Assembly (NCBI RefSeq): GCF_900114385.1
Contig: NZ_FOSW01000004.1
Span: forward strand, 62,001 to 126,000
Direction: 5' to 3'
Source of the DNA: Geodermatophilus ruber
GTDB taxonomy: Bacteria; Actinomycetota; Actinomycetes; Mycobacteriales; Geodermatophilaceae
Length of the DNA stretch: 64,000 bases
The notes beneath the pieces are model-generated. The model saw only the letters and a program-made list of their open reading frames with translations, did not search any database and was not told the origin of the DNA. Positions 47,195 through 55,044 of the stretch are shown here, piece by piece. Numbering within the stretch: position 1 is the first letter of the stretch; each line of letters starts with the position of its first letter. Position numbers and translations under genes: made by a program.

Positions 47195-47232
47195 AGTCCT
47201 TAGCCTAGCTGACGACCCGCTCCGGCCCGGGC

Positions 47233-48765
47233 TCACAGCAGCTGCTGCAGCGGCTCCAGCAGGAAGTACACCAGGAACAGCGCCGCGACCAGCCACATCA
47301 GCGGGTGCACCTCGCGGCGCCGGCCGACCGCCGTCCGCAGCAGCACGTAGCTGAGGACACCTGCGCCGATGCCGTTGGTGATCGAGTAGGTGAACGGCAT
47401 CAGCGCGATGGTGAGGAAGGCCGGGATGACCAGGGACATGTCGTCCCAGTTCAGGTTCCGGATCTGGCTGATCATCAGCGCGCCGACGATGACCAGCGCG
47501 GGCGAGGCGGCCTCCGACGGCACGATCTCCACCAGCGGGGTGAAGAACATCGCCGCGAGGAACAGCACCCCGGTGGCGATGCTGGCCAGCCCGGTGCGGG
47601 CGCCGTCGGCCACGCCGGCCGCGCTCTCGATGTAGGTCGTGTTCGAGGAGACGCTGCCCGCGCCACCCGCGGCGGCGGCCAGCGAGTCGACCAGCAGCAC
47701 CGGCTGCGACCGGGGCAGGTTGCCGTCCTTGTCGAGCAGACCGCCCTCGGCACCCACGGCGGTGATCGTGCCCACCGTGTCGAAGAAGTCGGCGATCATG
47801 ATCGAGAAGACGATCAGCAGGGCGGCGATCACGCCGATCCGCTCGAAGCCGCCGAACAGCGAGAACTGGCCGACGATGGAGAGGTCGGGCGCGCTGACGA
47901 CGTCGTCGGGCAGCCCCGGCACCTGCAGCGCCCAGCCGCGGTCGTTGACCGATCCGTCGGCACCGATGCGGGGGCCGATCTCGGCGACGGCCTCGATGAT
48001 GATCGCCAGCACGGTGGAGACGACGATGCCGATGAGCAGCGCGCCCTTGACCTTGCGGACCACCAGCACCGAGGTCAGCAGCAGCCCGACGACGAAGACC
48101 AGCAGCGGCCAGCCGGCCAGCGAACCGTCGATCCCGAAGCTGATCAGCGGGGTCCCCGGCCGGATCACCCCCGCGTCGGCGAGCCCGATGATCGTGAGGA
48201 AGAAGCCGATGCCCACCGCGATCGCCGTCTTCAGCTGGGTCGGGATGGCGTCGAAGACGGCCTTGCGGAAGCCGGTGAGCACCAGGACCGTGATCAGCAG
48301 GCCCTCGAGCACGATCAGGCCCATGATCTCGGGCCAGGACAGCTGGGTGGCCGCGTAGACCGCCACGATCGCGTTGATGCCCAGCCCCGCGGCCACCGCG
48401 AAGGGATACCGGCCGATGATGCCCATGGCGATCGTCATCACGCCGGCGATCAGCGCGGTGACGGCGGCGACCGACGCGAACGGCAGGCTGTCGCCCTCGA
48501 CGTCGACACCCGACAGGATGATCGGGTTGAGCACCACGATGTAGGCCATCGTGAAGAACGTCGTCAGGCCGCCGCGCAGCTCACGGGCCACGGTCGACCG
48601 GCGGGCGCTGATCTCGAAATAGCGGTCCAGGCTGTTGCGCGGCCTGATCCGCGGCCCCTCGCTGCGCTGCGGCGTCCTCCCCGCTCCCGCGACGGTGTCG
48701 GCCGGTGTGCCGCCGTCTGCCTGGTCGAGGCTGGTGCCCCTGGACGGGCGGGACTTCTCGGACAT
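47233..48765 (-). CDS. NCS2/AzgA-like purine permease
   Basis: A membrane transporter of 510 residues for hypoxanthine/guanine/adenine-type purines. Family features are the opening RYFEISARRSTVARELRGGLTTFFTMAYIVVLNP, GLGINAIVAVY, DFFDTVGTITAVG (the conserved DxFDTxGT motif near the substrate site) and SNTTYIESAAGVADGARTGLAS. Some twelve or more membrane segments follow. The 45-residue N-terminal tail is hydrophilic. Upstream (48831-48860) lies a tandem 10-bp repeat that could bind a regulator. The marR gene follows 38 bases downstream. Confidence 0.93.
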   Translation of the reverse strand: MSEKSRPSRGTSLDQADGGTPADTVAGAGRTPQRSEGPRIRPRNSLDRYFEISARRSTVARELRGGLTTFFTMAYIVVLNPIILSGVDVEGDSLPFASVAAVTALIAGVMTIAMGIIGRYPFAVAAGLGINAIVAVYAATQLSWPEIMGLIVLEGLLITVLVLTGFRKAVFDAIPTQLKTAIAVGIGFFLTIIGLADAGVIRPGTPLISFGIDGSLAGWPLLVFVVGLLLTSVLVVRKVKGALLIGIVVSTVLAIIIEAVAEIGPRIGADGSVNDRGWALQVPGLPDDVVSAPDLSIVGQFSLFGGFERIGVIAALLIVFSIMIADFFDTVGTITAVGAEGGLLDKDGNLPRSQPVLLVDSLAAAAGGAGSVSSNTTYIESAAGVADGARTGLASIATGVLFLAAMFFTPLVEIVPSEAASPALVIVGALMISQIRNLNWDDMSLVIPAFLTIALMPFTYSITNGIGAGVLSYVLLRTAVGRRREVHPLMWLVAALFLVYFLLEPLQQLL

Positions 48766-48830
48766 GCTGACTCCCCGGGCGGGCAGCCGGACGGACGGGC
48801 GGCGGAAGGCGCGCCCCGACCGACCGGTGC

Positions 48831-48860
48831 GAACTGCTGAGAACTGCTCTGAACTGCTCC
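48831..48860. promoter_or_regulatory. Three tandem GAACTGCT repeats, 10-bp period
   Basis: GAACTGCT begins at 48831, 48841 and 48851, separated by GA and CT, so the copies sit on one face of the helix. The array lies about 65 bases upstream of the purine permease start (reading AGCAGTTC on its strand) and about 75 bases upstream of the DUF2530 gene. Position and phasing suggest a regulator-binding array. Confidence 0.5.
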
Positions 48861-48935
48861 GAGCGGCGTCAGCGTGCCATACCCGGGATGCACGCCTGCG
48901 CGGGCCGGGGGGCCCGGGGCCCTAGGGTCGGGTCC

Positions 48936-49163
48936 GTGCCCGGTCCGACGAAGCAGGCCCCGCCCCCGCTGCAGGTGGACACCGCGCGGGTGGTGCTCGC
49001 GGGATCCGTGCTCTGGGCCCTGGCCCTGGTCGTGCTCCTGCTGCTCGGCGACCGGGTGGACCGGGTGTGGACCTGGACCTGCGTGGCGGGCGTCGCGCTG
49101 GCCGCCGTGGGGCTGGGCATCATGCGCTGGCAGGGCCAGCTCGGCCGCCGCCGGCGCGGTTGA
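48936..49163 (+). CDS. DUF2530 small membrane protein
   Basis: A 75-residue actinobacterial protein with two membrane segments: VVLAGSVLWALALVVLLLL (about 21-39) and WTCVAGVALAAVGLGIM (about 48-64). WALALVV and the G-x-x-x-W-Q pattern near the end are typical of DUF2530. A basic tail RRRRG is probably cytosolic. It starts with GTG. The function is unknown. It converges with the DUF3027 gene, one base apart. Confidence 0.82.
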   Translation: MPGPTKQAPPPLQVDTARVVLAGSVLWALALVVLLLLGDRVDRVWTWTCVAGVALAAVGLGIMRWQGQLGRRRRG

Positions 49164-49164
49164 C

Positions 49165-49959
49165 CTAGTCGGTCAGGACGTCGAAGGCGCCGGTGTCGTA
49201 GCGCGCCGACATCACCACCTCGGTCGCCTCCTCGGCCACCAGCGTGGCCTGGCTGTGCGCACCGCAGCCGTAATCGACGGTGACGACGCGCCCGTCGGCG
49301 GGGGAGAACTCGTTGCCGCAGACACCGAACCGCGTGCGCAGCGACCCGGCGAGCGGCAGGAAGAAGCCGCACGTGACGCAGGGCCCCGGCGCGTGCCGGG
49401 CCATCGCCGACCGGGGGCCGAAGTCGCCGTCGGCCCAGCGCTCCGCCGCCTTGCTGCGGCCCTCCCGCGACATCACCCGCTCGCGCCCGAGCCCGAGCTC
49501 GGCCGCCAGCGCGGAGGCCTCCGGGTCCTCGGCGGCGTCGTCGTCGGTGGTGTAGGCGGGGACCAGGCGCGGGTCGTCCTCGGTCGAGGGCAGCACGTCG
49601 CCGACCGACAGGTCCCCCGGGCGCAGCCGCTCCTGCCAGGGCACCCAGGCCGGCGCCAGCAGCGCCCGCTCGCCGGGCAGGAGCACGACCTCGTCGACGG
49701 TGACCTGCTCGGCACCGGACGCGCGGGCCAGGGTGACCGCCCAGTGCCAGCCGACGTAGCCGGGCAGCGCGCTGGCGAAGGAGTGCGTCACCACCTCGCC
49801 GAGCGCCGCGGCGTCGCCGTCGGGCACCTCCGGGGTCGCGCCCAGGTGCTCCCCGACCTGGTCGGCGGAGCCGGCGGTCTCCACCGCCGCCGCCCGGGCC
49901 AGCTCTACCGCCGCGGACAGCACGCTCCCCGCACCGGCGGGGTCGGAGAAGTCGGCCAC
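49165..49959 (-). CDS. DUF3027 family protein
   Basis: A 264-residue conserved actinobacterial protein of unknown function. Recognisable parts are HSFASALPGYVGWHWAVTLARA, VVLLPGERALLAPAWVPWQERLRPGDLSVGDVLP and the terminal cysteine motif CVTCGFFLPLAG...CGNEFSPADGRVV...CGAHS, which probably binds zinc (cysteines at CVTC, C-x-N and CG). The start GTG at 49959 gives the family length. It is commonly neighboured by DUF2530 and MFS genes, as here. Confidence 0.88.
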   Translation of the reverse strand: MADFSDPAGAGSVLSAAVELARAAAVETAGSADQVGEHLGATPEVPDGDAAALGEVVTHSFASALPGYVGWHWAVTLARASGAEQVTVDEVVLLPGERALLAPAWVPWQERLRPGDLSVGDVLPSTEDDPRLVPAYTTDDDAAEDPEASALAAELGLGRERVMSREGRSKAAERWADGDFGPRSAMARHAPGPCVTCGFFLPLAGSLRTRFGVCGNEFSPADGRVVTVDYGCGAHSQATLVAEEATEVVMSARYDTGAFDVLTD

Positions 49960-50053
49960 GACGCCATTGTCCCTGACGTGTCGACGGCGCGGGGGCGGCC
50001 CGCCCGGGGCGGTTCCCCGCGGCCTGGTCAGCCCCGTGCGGCACCATGGACCG

Positions 50054-51553
50054 GTGCCCAGCTCCCGTCCGCCCGGCGCCCGCCGGGGCGCCCTGCGCCG
50101 GAGGCAGCCGTCCTCCGCGGTCGACCGGCTGGACACGACCCCGCTGGACGCCCCGCGGCCGGCCACCCGCCCGCAGCCGGCGGTGCCCCCGCCGCGCAAG
50201 GTGACCGTCACCCGGGTCGCCGCCGCCCGCTCCCGGGAGCTGACCGGTGCCGCGGTGCGCCGGGTCCGGACCGCCAGCCGCGCGGACGGCGCCGGGGAGA
50301 GCGGGCTGACCCAGCTGCTGTGGGTCAACGCCCTGCACATGGCCGGCGACGCGATGATCGCCGTCTCGCTGGCCGGCACGCTGTTCTTCGCCGCCACCAC
50401 CGACGCCCAGCGCGGCAACGTGGCGCTCTACCTGCTGGTGACGATGGCGCCCTTCGCCGTCGTCGCCCCGGTGATCGGGCCGCTGCTGGACCGGCTGCAG
50501 CGGGGCCGCCGCTGGGCGATGGCCGCCAGCCTGATCGGCCGGGGGGTGCTCGCGCTGGTGATGGCGGCGCACTTCGACGACTTCTGGCTCTACCCCGCCG
50601 CCCTCGGCGTCCTGGTCCTGTCCAAGGCGCACAACGTGCTGCGCGCCGCGGTCGTCCCGCGGGTGCTGCCCGGGGCGATGTCGCTCACCTCGGCCAACGC
50701 CCGGCTCTCGGTCTTCGGGCTGCTCACCGCCGGCGTCTTCGGCGGCGTGGGCGCGGGCCTGGCGTGGGCGCTCGGGTTCACCTGGGAGCTCTCCGTGACC
50801 GCCGCGGTGTTCCTCTTCGCCGGCGTGCTCGCGGTCCGCCTGCCGCCACACGTCGACGTGCCGGCCGGGGAGCTGCCGGCCGACGTGCTGACCACCGCGC
50901 CCCAGCCGGTGACCACCGGCCGCCGGCGCCGCCCGGTCAACCCGGCCGTGGTGGTCGCGCTGCGCGCCAACGCGGCCCTGCGCGGCCTCGGCGGTTTCCT
51001 CACGATCTTCTCGGCGTTCCTGGTCCAGGCCACCGTCGACGGCGGCTGGCCGGCCACCCTGGCCCTCGGCGCGATCGCGGGGGCGGCCGGGGTGGGCAGC
51101 GTGCTGGGCACCGCGGTCGGATCCCGGCTGCACACCGTCCGCCCGGACACGGTGGTGCTGGTGTCGGCCGGCTCGGCCGCGGTGATCACGGTCCTGGCCG
51201 CGGTGTTCTACAGCTTCACGATGGCCGCCGTGGTCGCCGGGGTGTCCGCGGTCGCGAACGCGCTGGGCAAGGTCTCCCTGGACGCGATCATCCAGCGGGA
51301 GGTCCCCGAGAGCCTGCGGGCCTCGGCGTTCGCCCGGTCCGAGACCCTGCTTCAGCTGGCGTGGGTGGTCGGCGGCGCGCTCGGCATCGCGCTGCCGCCC
51401 ACCGGCTGGCTCGGATTCACCGTCGCCGCCGCACTGCTGGTGCTCGCCGTCGCGCTCGTGCTGTGGACGCCCCGCCGGCGCCCCGCCGTCCCGCCGCCCA
51501 CCCCCCCGTTCGCCGCCGCCGAGGCGGCCACCGACTCGCGGGGGCACGCATGA
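50054..51553 (+). CDS. MFS transporter with long N-terminal tail
   Basis: A 499-residue major facilitator protein. Residues 1-75 form a basic, Pro/Arg-rich cytoplasmic tail, unusual in length. The membrane part begins LTQLLWVNALHMAGDAMIAVSLAGTLFF and contains APVIGPLLDRLQRGRRWAMAAS (motif A). VLVLSKAHNVLRAAVVPRVLPG follows in helix 4-5. A second hydrophilic linker (about 275-300) joins the halves. It starts with GTG at 50054 and overlaps the next gene by 4 bases (ATGA). The substrate is unknown. Confidence 0.87.
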   Translation: MPSSRPPGARRGALRRRQPSSAVDRLDTTPLDAPRPATRPQPAVPPPRKVTVTRVAAARSRELTGAAVRRVRTASRADGAGESGLTQLLWVNALHMAGDAMIAVSLAGTLFFAATTDAQRGNVALYLLVTMAPFAVVAPVIGPLLDRLQRGRRWAMAASLIGRGVLALVMAAHFDDFWLYPAALGVLVLSKAHNVLRAAVVPRVLPGAMSLTSANARLSVFGLLTAGVFGGVGAGLAWALGFTWELSVTAAVFLFAGVLAVRLPPHVDVPAGELPADVLTTAPQPVTTGRRRRPVNPAVVVALRANAALRGLGGFLTIFSAFLVQATVDGGWPATLALGAIAGAAGVGSVLGTAVGSRLHTVRPDTVVLVSAGSAAVITVLAAVFYSFTMAAVVAGVSAVANALGKVSLDAIIQREVPESLRASAFARSETLLQLAWVVGGALGIALPPTGWLGFTVAAALLVLAVALVLWTPRRRPAVPPPTPPFAAAEAATDSRGHA

Positions 51554-52047
51554 GGCCGGCAGCCGCCCTGGGCGGCCTGCTGCTGCTCGCCGGCGTGGCC
51601 GGGTGCGGGTCGGGGGAGCCCTCGGGCCCGCAGGACGTCGTCGTCCGGGCCGGTACCCAGGAGGTCAGCGCCTCCCCCACCCAGGCGTGCCTGGACGGCG
51701 AGGGGCAGCGCTACGAGGTGACCCCGCCGATCATCGAGGTCTCCCCCGACACCACGATCCGGCTCACCGTGCCCGACGCGCTGGCCGAGGACGGCTGGAG
51801 CGTGCAGGTCTTCGACGACCAGCTGACCGAGCAGCTCGGCGAGGTCGAGGTCGACGCCGGCACGACGGTGTTCGACGACATCAACAGCTCCGACGTCGTC
51901 CCGCCGGCGTTCTACCTCGTCGTCGTCCAGGACGCCGAGGCCGGCTGCGACGGCTTCAGCGGCGCCTGGCCGATCGGTTTCATCCGCGCCGGCGGGCCCT
52001 CCGGGGGGATGGCGACCGCACCGCCGACAACGCCGCCGCCCGGCTGA
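51550..52047 (+). CDS. DUF2771-like lipoprotein
   Basis: A 165-residue secreted lipoprotein. The lipobox LLLAGVAGC (Cys at about 19) follows a short hydrophobic signal. The mature domain contains QACLDGEGQRYEV, PIIEVSPDTTIRLTVPDALAEDGWSVQVFDDQ and FYLVVVQDAEAGCDGFSGAWPIGFIRA, the beta-rich core of the DUF2771 group, with two cysteines probably paired. The tail is Pro/Thr-rich. Its ATG overlaps the MFS stop, so the two are co-translated. The function is unknown. Confidence 0.82.
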   Translation: MRPAAALGGLLLLAGVAGCGSGEPSGPQDVVVRAGTQEVSASPTQACLDGEGQRYEVTPPIIEVSPDTTIRLTVPDALAEDGWSVQVFDDQLTEQLGEVEVDAGTTVFDDINSSDVVPPAFYLVVVQDAEAGCDGFSGAWPIGFIRAGGPSGGMATAPPTTPPPG

Positions 52048-52058
52048 GCCGGGCTCAG
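52044..52058. terminator. Palindrome spanning two convergent stop codons
   Basis: CTGAGCC (52044-52050), one central G, and GGCTCAG (52052-52058) contain the TGA of the lipoprotein gene and the opposite-strand TGA of the cold-shock gene. The hairpin is short but bidirectional. Confidence 0.45.
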
Positions 52059-52450
52059 TGCTCCAGGTCGGTCGCGACCGCGCGCAGCACCGCGGCGACC
52101 TTGCGGGACACGGCCTTGTCGGGGTGCCGGCCGCGGCGCAGCCCGTTGGAGACGTCGTCGAGCAGCTTGATCAGGTCCTCGATGATCGGAACCAGCTCGT
52201 CGGGCTTCTTGCGGCTGGCGGCCGCGGCCGCCGCCGACACCGAGGGCAGCGGGTCGAGCACCCGCACCTGCAGGGCCTGGTCACCGCGGCGACCAGCGAC
52301 GATGCCGAACTCCACCCGCTGGCCCGGCTTGAGCTCGGCGGTGCCGGCGGGCAGAGCATCCTTGTGCACGAAGACGTCGGGACCGTCCTCGCGGGAGAGG
52401 AAGCCGAAACCCTTCTCCGGGTTGAACCACTTGACTCTGCCGGTGGGCAC
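52055..52450 (-). CDS. Cold-shock domain protein with C-terminal helical extension
   Basis: 131 residues. Residues 1-66 are a cold-shock domain with [16 protein letters not shown] (RNP1 KGFGF) and DVFVHKDAL (RNP2), so it binds single-stranded RNA/DNA. Normal Csp proteins stop at about 67-70 residues. Here an Ala-rich linker leads to a conserved helical domain ([49 protein letters not shown]). That extended form is seen in actinobacteria but its role is unclear. A likely leader with promoter lies in 52451-52598. Confidence 0.92.
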   Translation of the reverse strand: MPTGRVKWFNPEKGFGFLSREDGPDVFVHKDALPAGTAELKPGQRVEFGIVAGRRGDQALQVRVLDPLPSVSAAAAAASRKKPDELVPIIEDLIKLLDDVSNGLRRGRHPDKAVSRKVAAVLRAVATDLEH

Positions 52451-52598
52451 GTTGCTCCCTCGAGTGAGTCGCGGACGGTCCGGCGCCGGGCCGGGTGGGC
52501 GTGGCGGCGTGGCGGCCGCTGAGCGCCAAGATTAGTCGCCGTGACCCGCGTCCCGTCGACGTCCTCCACCGGATCGGCCGGCGCCCTAGCCTGACCCG

Positions 52599-52958
52599 GT
52601 GCCCCCCGGCGAGACCGAGCCCGCCCACCCGGACTACCGGTTCACGCTGGCCAACGAGCGGACCCTGCTCGCCTGGCTGCGCACCGGGCTGGCCCTGGTC
52701 GCCGCCGGGGTGGCCATGGCCCAGTTCGCCCCCGGCCTCGGGGTCCCGTGGGGTGGTGCGGCGGTGGCGGTGGCGCTGGTGCTCACCGGGCTGGGGACCG
52801 CCCTGGGGGGCTACCGTCGGTGGCGGCGCAACGAGTGGGCGATCGCCACCGGGCGCCCGCTGCCCCCCAGCCGGGTGCCGACGACGGTCGTCGCCTCGTT
52901 GTCCGCCGTCCTCGTGGTGGTGGCGGTGCTGGTCGGCATCGAGGTGATCGGCGCATGA
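52599..52958 (+). CDS. DUF202 membrane protein (YidH-like)
   Basis: A 119-residue protein with three predicted membrane helices. The DUF202 signature FTLANERTLLAWLRTGLALVAAGVAMAQF spans about 16-44. Two further helices (GAAVAVALVLTGLGTALGGYRRW and VVASLSAVLVVVAVLVGIEVIG) follow, with a basic loop RRWRRNEWAI. It starts with GTG at 52599. It overlaps the second DUF202 gene by 4 bases. The function is unknown. Confidence 0.88.
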   Translation: MPPGETEPAHPDYRFTLANERTLLAWLRTGLALVAAGVAMAQFAPGLGVPWGGAAVAVALVLTGLGTALGGYRRWRRNEWAIATGRPLPPSRVPTTVVASLSAVLVVVAVLVGIEVIGA

Positions 52959-53278
52959 GCCGGGCGGCCCGGGAGACCTGGCAGGAGCGGACCGCCCTGG
53001 CCTGGCAGCGGACCGGCCTCGGGGTGCTCGCGGTGGCCGGGCTGATGGCGCACCACTCCGCGCAGGGTGGGGCGCCGGTGCTGTTGGCCCTCGCCGGCGT
53101 CGTCGCGTTGCTGGGGCTGGCCGTGCTGGGTTGGCTGGCCCCCCGCAGGGAGCGACTGGTCCACCGGGCCGTGGAGAGCGGCTCGGAGGTGGCCGCGCCC
53201 CGGCTGGCACTGCTGGCCACCGTCGTCGTCGCGCTGGTGGCGGTGGCGGCGCTGGCGACGGTGCTCACCCCTGCGTGA
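52955..53278 (+). CDS. DUF202 membrane protein, second copy
   Basis: A 107-residue partner of the preceding gene: TWQERTALAWQRTGLGVLAVAGLMAHH is the DUF202 signature (TxLAWxRTGL). Two more membrane helices (VLLALAGVVALLGLAVLGWLA and LALLATVVVALVAVAALATVL) follow. Such tandem YidH/YidG-like pairs probably form a heteromeric membrane complex. The ATG overlaps the first gene's stop (ATGA). The 3' end overlaps the convergent nucleotidyltransferase gene by 14 bases. Confidence 0.88.
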   Translation: MSRAARETWQERTALAWQRTGLGVLAVAGLMAHHSAQGGAPVLLALAGVVALLGLAVLGWLAPRRERLVHRAVESGSEVAAPRLALLATVVVALVAVAALATVLTPA

Positions 53279-53834
53279 CCGGCTGCTCCACGATGCCGAG
53301 GCGGTCGAGCAGGACGAGGAACACCACCGCGAAGTCGTTGGCCTCCACCTCCCGGCGGACCCTCGTCCAGTCGACCTGCTCGCGCAGCGCGCGGGCCACC
53401 GGCAGCAGCCGCGCGTAGTCGCAGTAGTGCTCGTCGAGGGTCATGAGCTTGGTGACGACGATGTCGGTCGCCTCGAGCACCGGCATGTGCACCGAGAGCA
53501 CCGACAGCTCCTCGGCCCGGTCGATGAGCTCCTGCTCCACCGGTTGCCCGCAGGTCCGCCAGAGGACGTCGACGAAGGAGTTGCCCTGGACCACCTTGGT
53601 CAGCCAGTCCTCGGCCGGGTCGACGACCTCCAGCCCGGCCGCGGCCAGCACCTTGGCCGCCCGCTCCGCCTCGGCCGCCGGGACCAGGAAGTCCGCGTCG
53701 TGGTCCGGCTCGGGCGCGCCGCGCACCCACGCCGCGTAGCCGCCGCACAGGGCGAAGGGCACGTCGCTCTGCTTGAGCGCGACCGCGGTGCGCTTGAGGA
53801 GGTCACGGATCTCGTCTCGGTCCGAGGGCTGCAC
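53265..53834 (-). CDS. Nucleotidyltransferase-like protein
   Basis: A 189-residue protein of the polymerase-beta-like nucleotidyltransferase superfamily (AbiEii/DUF6036-type). FALCGGYAAWVRG is the GG-containing phosphate loop, and PDHDADFLV gives the metal-binding D-x-D. A further acidic residue may lie in NSFVDVLWR. The C-terminal half is helical (EATDIVVTKLMTLDEHYCDYARLLPVARAL, resembling the AbiEii family's KLxAL-x-x-R-x-K-D pattern). Relatives include toxin nucleotidyltransferases and their antitoxins, but no partner gene is adjacent; a solitary or metabolic role is equally possible. Confidence 0.75.
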   Translation of the reverse strand: MQPSDRDEIRDLLKRTAVALKQSDVPFALCGGYAAWVRGAPEPDHDADFLVPAAEAERAAKVLAAAGLEVVDPAEDWLTKVVQGNSFVDVLWRTCGQPVEQELIDRAEELSVLSVHMPVLEATDIVVTKLMTLDEHYCDYARLLPVARALREQVDWTRVRREVEANDFAVVFLVLLDRLGIVEQPVTQG

Positions 53835-53909
53835 ACGCTCCTGCTACCCCGCGTCGTCCCATCGGAACGTTGCGGTGTGGACCGCTGCGGGCGGGGCACT
53901 GGACCTCTC

Positions 53910-54677
53910 GTGCGGATCGCGACGTTCAACATCCTCCACGGGCGCTCGCCCGCCGACGACCGGGTCGACGTCGACCGCCTCGCCACCGCGGTGAAGACCC
54001 TCGACGCCGACGTCCTCGGCCTGCAGGAGGTCGACCGGGACCAGCCGCGGTCGATGGGCGCGGACCTCACCGCGGTGGCCGCCGAGGCGATGGGGGCGGT
54101 GGACTCCCAGTTCGTGGCGGCGCTCTCCGGCACCCCCGGGGGCACCTGGATGGCGGCCACCGGCGAGGAGCAGCCGGGGTCGGCCAGCTACGGCATCGCA
54201 CTGCTGTCGCGTTACCCGGTGGTGTCCTGGCGGGTGGTCCGGCTGCCCGCGCTGCGCAGCCGGGTGCCGGTGTGGTTCCGGGGCGCGCCGCGGCCGAAGC
54301 TGGTCGGCGACGAGCCGCGGGTCGCCGTCGCCGCAGTGCTGGAGGGGCCGTCGGGGCAGTTCACCGTGGCCAACACGCACCTGTCGTTCATCCCCGGCTG
54401 GAACGCGCTGCAGCTGTCCACGCTGGTGCGCTCGCTGACCGGCACCCGGGAGCCGCTGGTGCTCATGGGCGACCTCAACATGTCGGCGGGCCAGGCGGTG
54501 CGGCTGAGCGGGCTCCAGCCCCTGGCCTCGGCGCCGACCTTCCCGCTGGACTCCCCCACCCGGCAACTGGACCACGTGCTCGGCCGGGGCGGGATCACCG
54601 CGACCGGGCCGGGCGAGGCGGTGCGGCTGCCGCTGTCGGACCACCGGGCCCTGGTGGTGCCCTGCGCGGTCCCCTGA
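53910..54677 (+). CDS. Endonuclease/exonuclease/phosphatase-family protein
   Basis: A 255-residue EEP-fold hydrolase (exonuclease III/inositol-5-phosphatase/DNase I superfamily). It starts IATFNILHG (Asn, metal site), then DADVLGLQEVDRDQPRS (catalytic Glu), VANTHLSF (His), LMGDLNM (Asp-x-Asn) and RQLDHVLGRG, LPLSDHRALVVP (the terminal Asp-His pair). No signal peptide is visible, so it is cytosolic. The substrate could be nucleic acid, sphingomyelin or a phosphoinositide-like compound. It begins with GTG at 53910. Confidence 0.87.
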   Translation: MRIATFNILHGRSPADDRVDVDRLATAVKTLDADVLGLQEVDRDQPRSMGADLTAVAAEAMGAVDSQFVAALSGTPGGTWMAATGEEQPGSASYGIALLSRYPVVSWRVVRLPALRSRVPVWFRGAPRPKLVGDEPRVAVAAVLEGPSGQFTVANTHLSFIPGWNALQLSTLVRSLTGTREPLVLMGDLNMSAGQAVRLSGLQPLASAPTFPLDSPTRQLDHVLGRGGITATGPGEAVRLPLSDHRALVVPCAVP

Positions 54678-54723
54678 GCGGGGACGGGTCGCGGCGGCGC
54701 GCCGGACGGGAGATCATGAACGC

Positions 54724-55044
54724 ATGGCCCGTGCCGCTGCGACCCGCGCGTTCGCCCTGCTCGCCTCGGTCGTGCGCCTGGTCGCCTCGCTGATCGCGGC
54801 GGTGATCGTGCTGCACGCAGTGTTCTGGTTCTTCGAGGCCAACCCGGACAACGCGCTGGTGAGCTTCGCCGCCGAGGTCCGCGAGACCTTCGGCTGGTTC
54901 ACCGTCGACCTGTTCCGGCCCGAGGACGCCAAGCTCGGCGAGACGATCAACGCGGCGCTGGCCGCCCTGGTCTACGTCGTGGTCGGCAACCTGCTGTCCA
55001 AGCTGATCGTCCGGCTGGCGCCGGGCCCGAAGGCCCGGGTGTAG
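54724..55044 (+). CDS. Small membrane protein
   Basis: 106 residues with two predicted membrane helices: LLASVVRLVASLIAAVIVLHAVFWFF (about 12-37) and INAALAALVYVVVGNLLSKLIVRL (about 75-98). Between them lies a conserved-looking segment AEVRETFGWFTVDLFRPEDAKLGET. It resembles small actinobacterial proteins of unknown function. It ends TAG immediately beside the opposite-strand stop of the acyl-CoA synthetase. Confidence 0.75.
   Translation: MARAAATRAFALLASVVRLVASLIAAVIVLHAVFWFFEANPDNALVSFAAEVRETFGWFTVDLFRPEDAKLGETINAALAALVYVVVGNLLSKLIVRLAPGPKARV

Noticed and set aside
48869-52047. 892- and 1057-codon frames on opposite strands
   Set aside because: They cross several real genes (DUF2530, DUF3027, MFS, DUF2771) in wrong frames; repetitive composition only.
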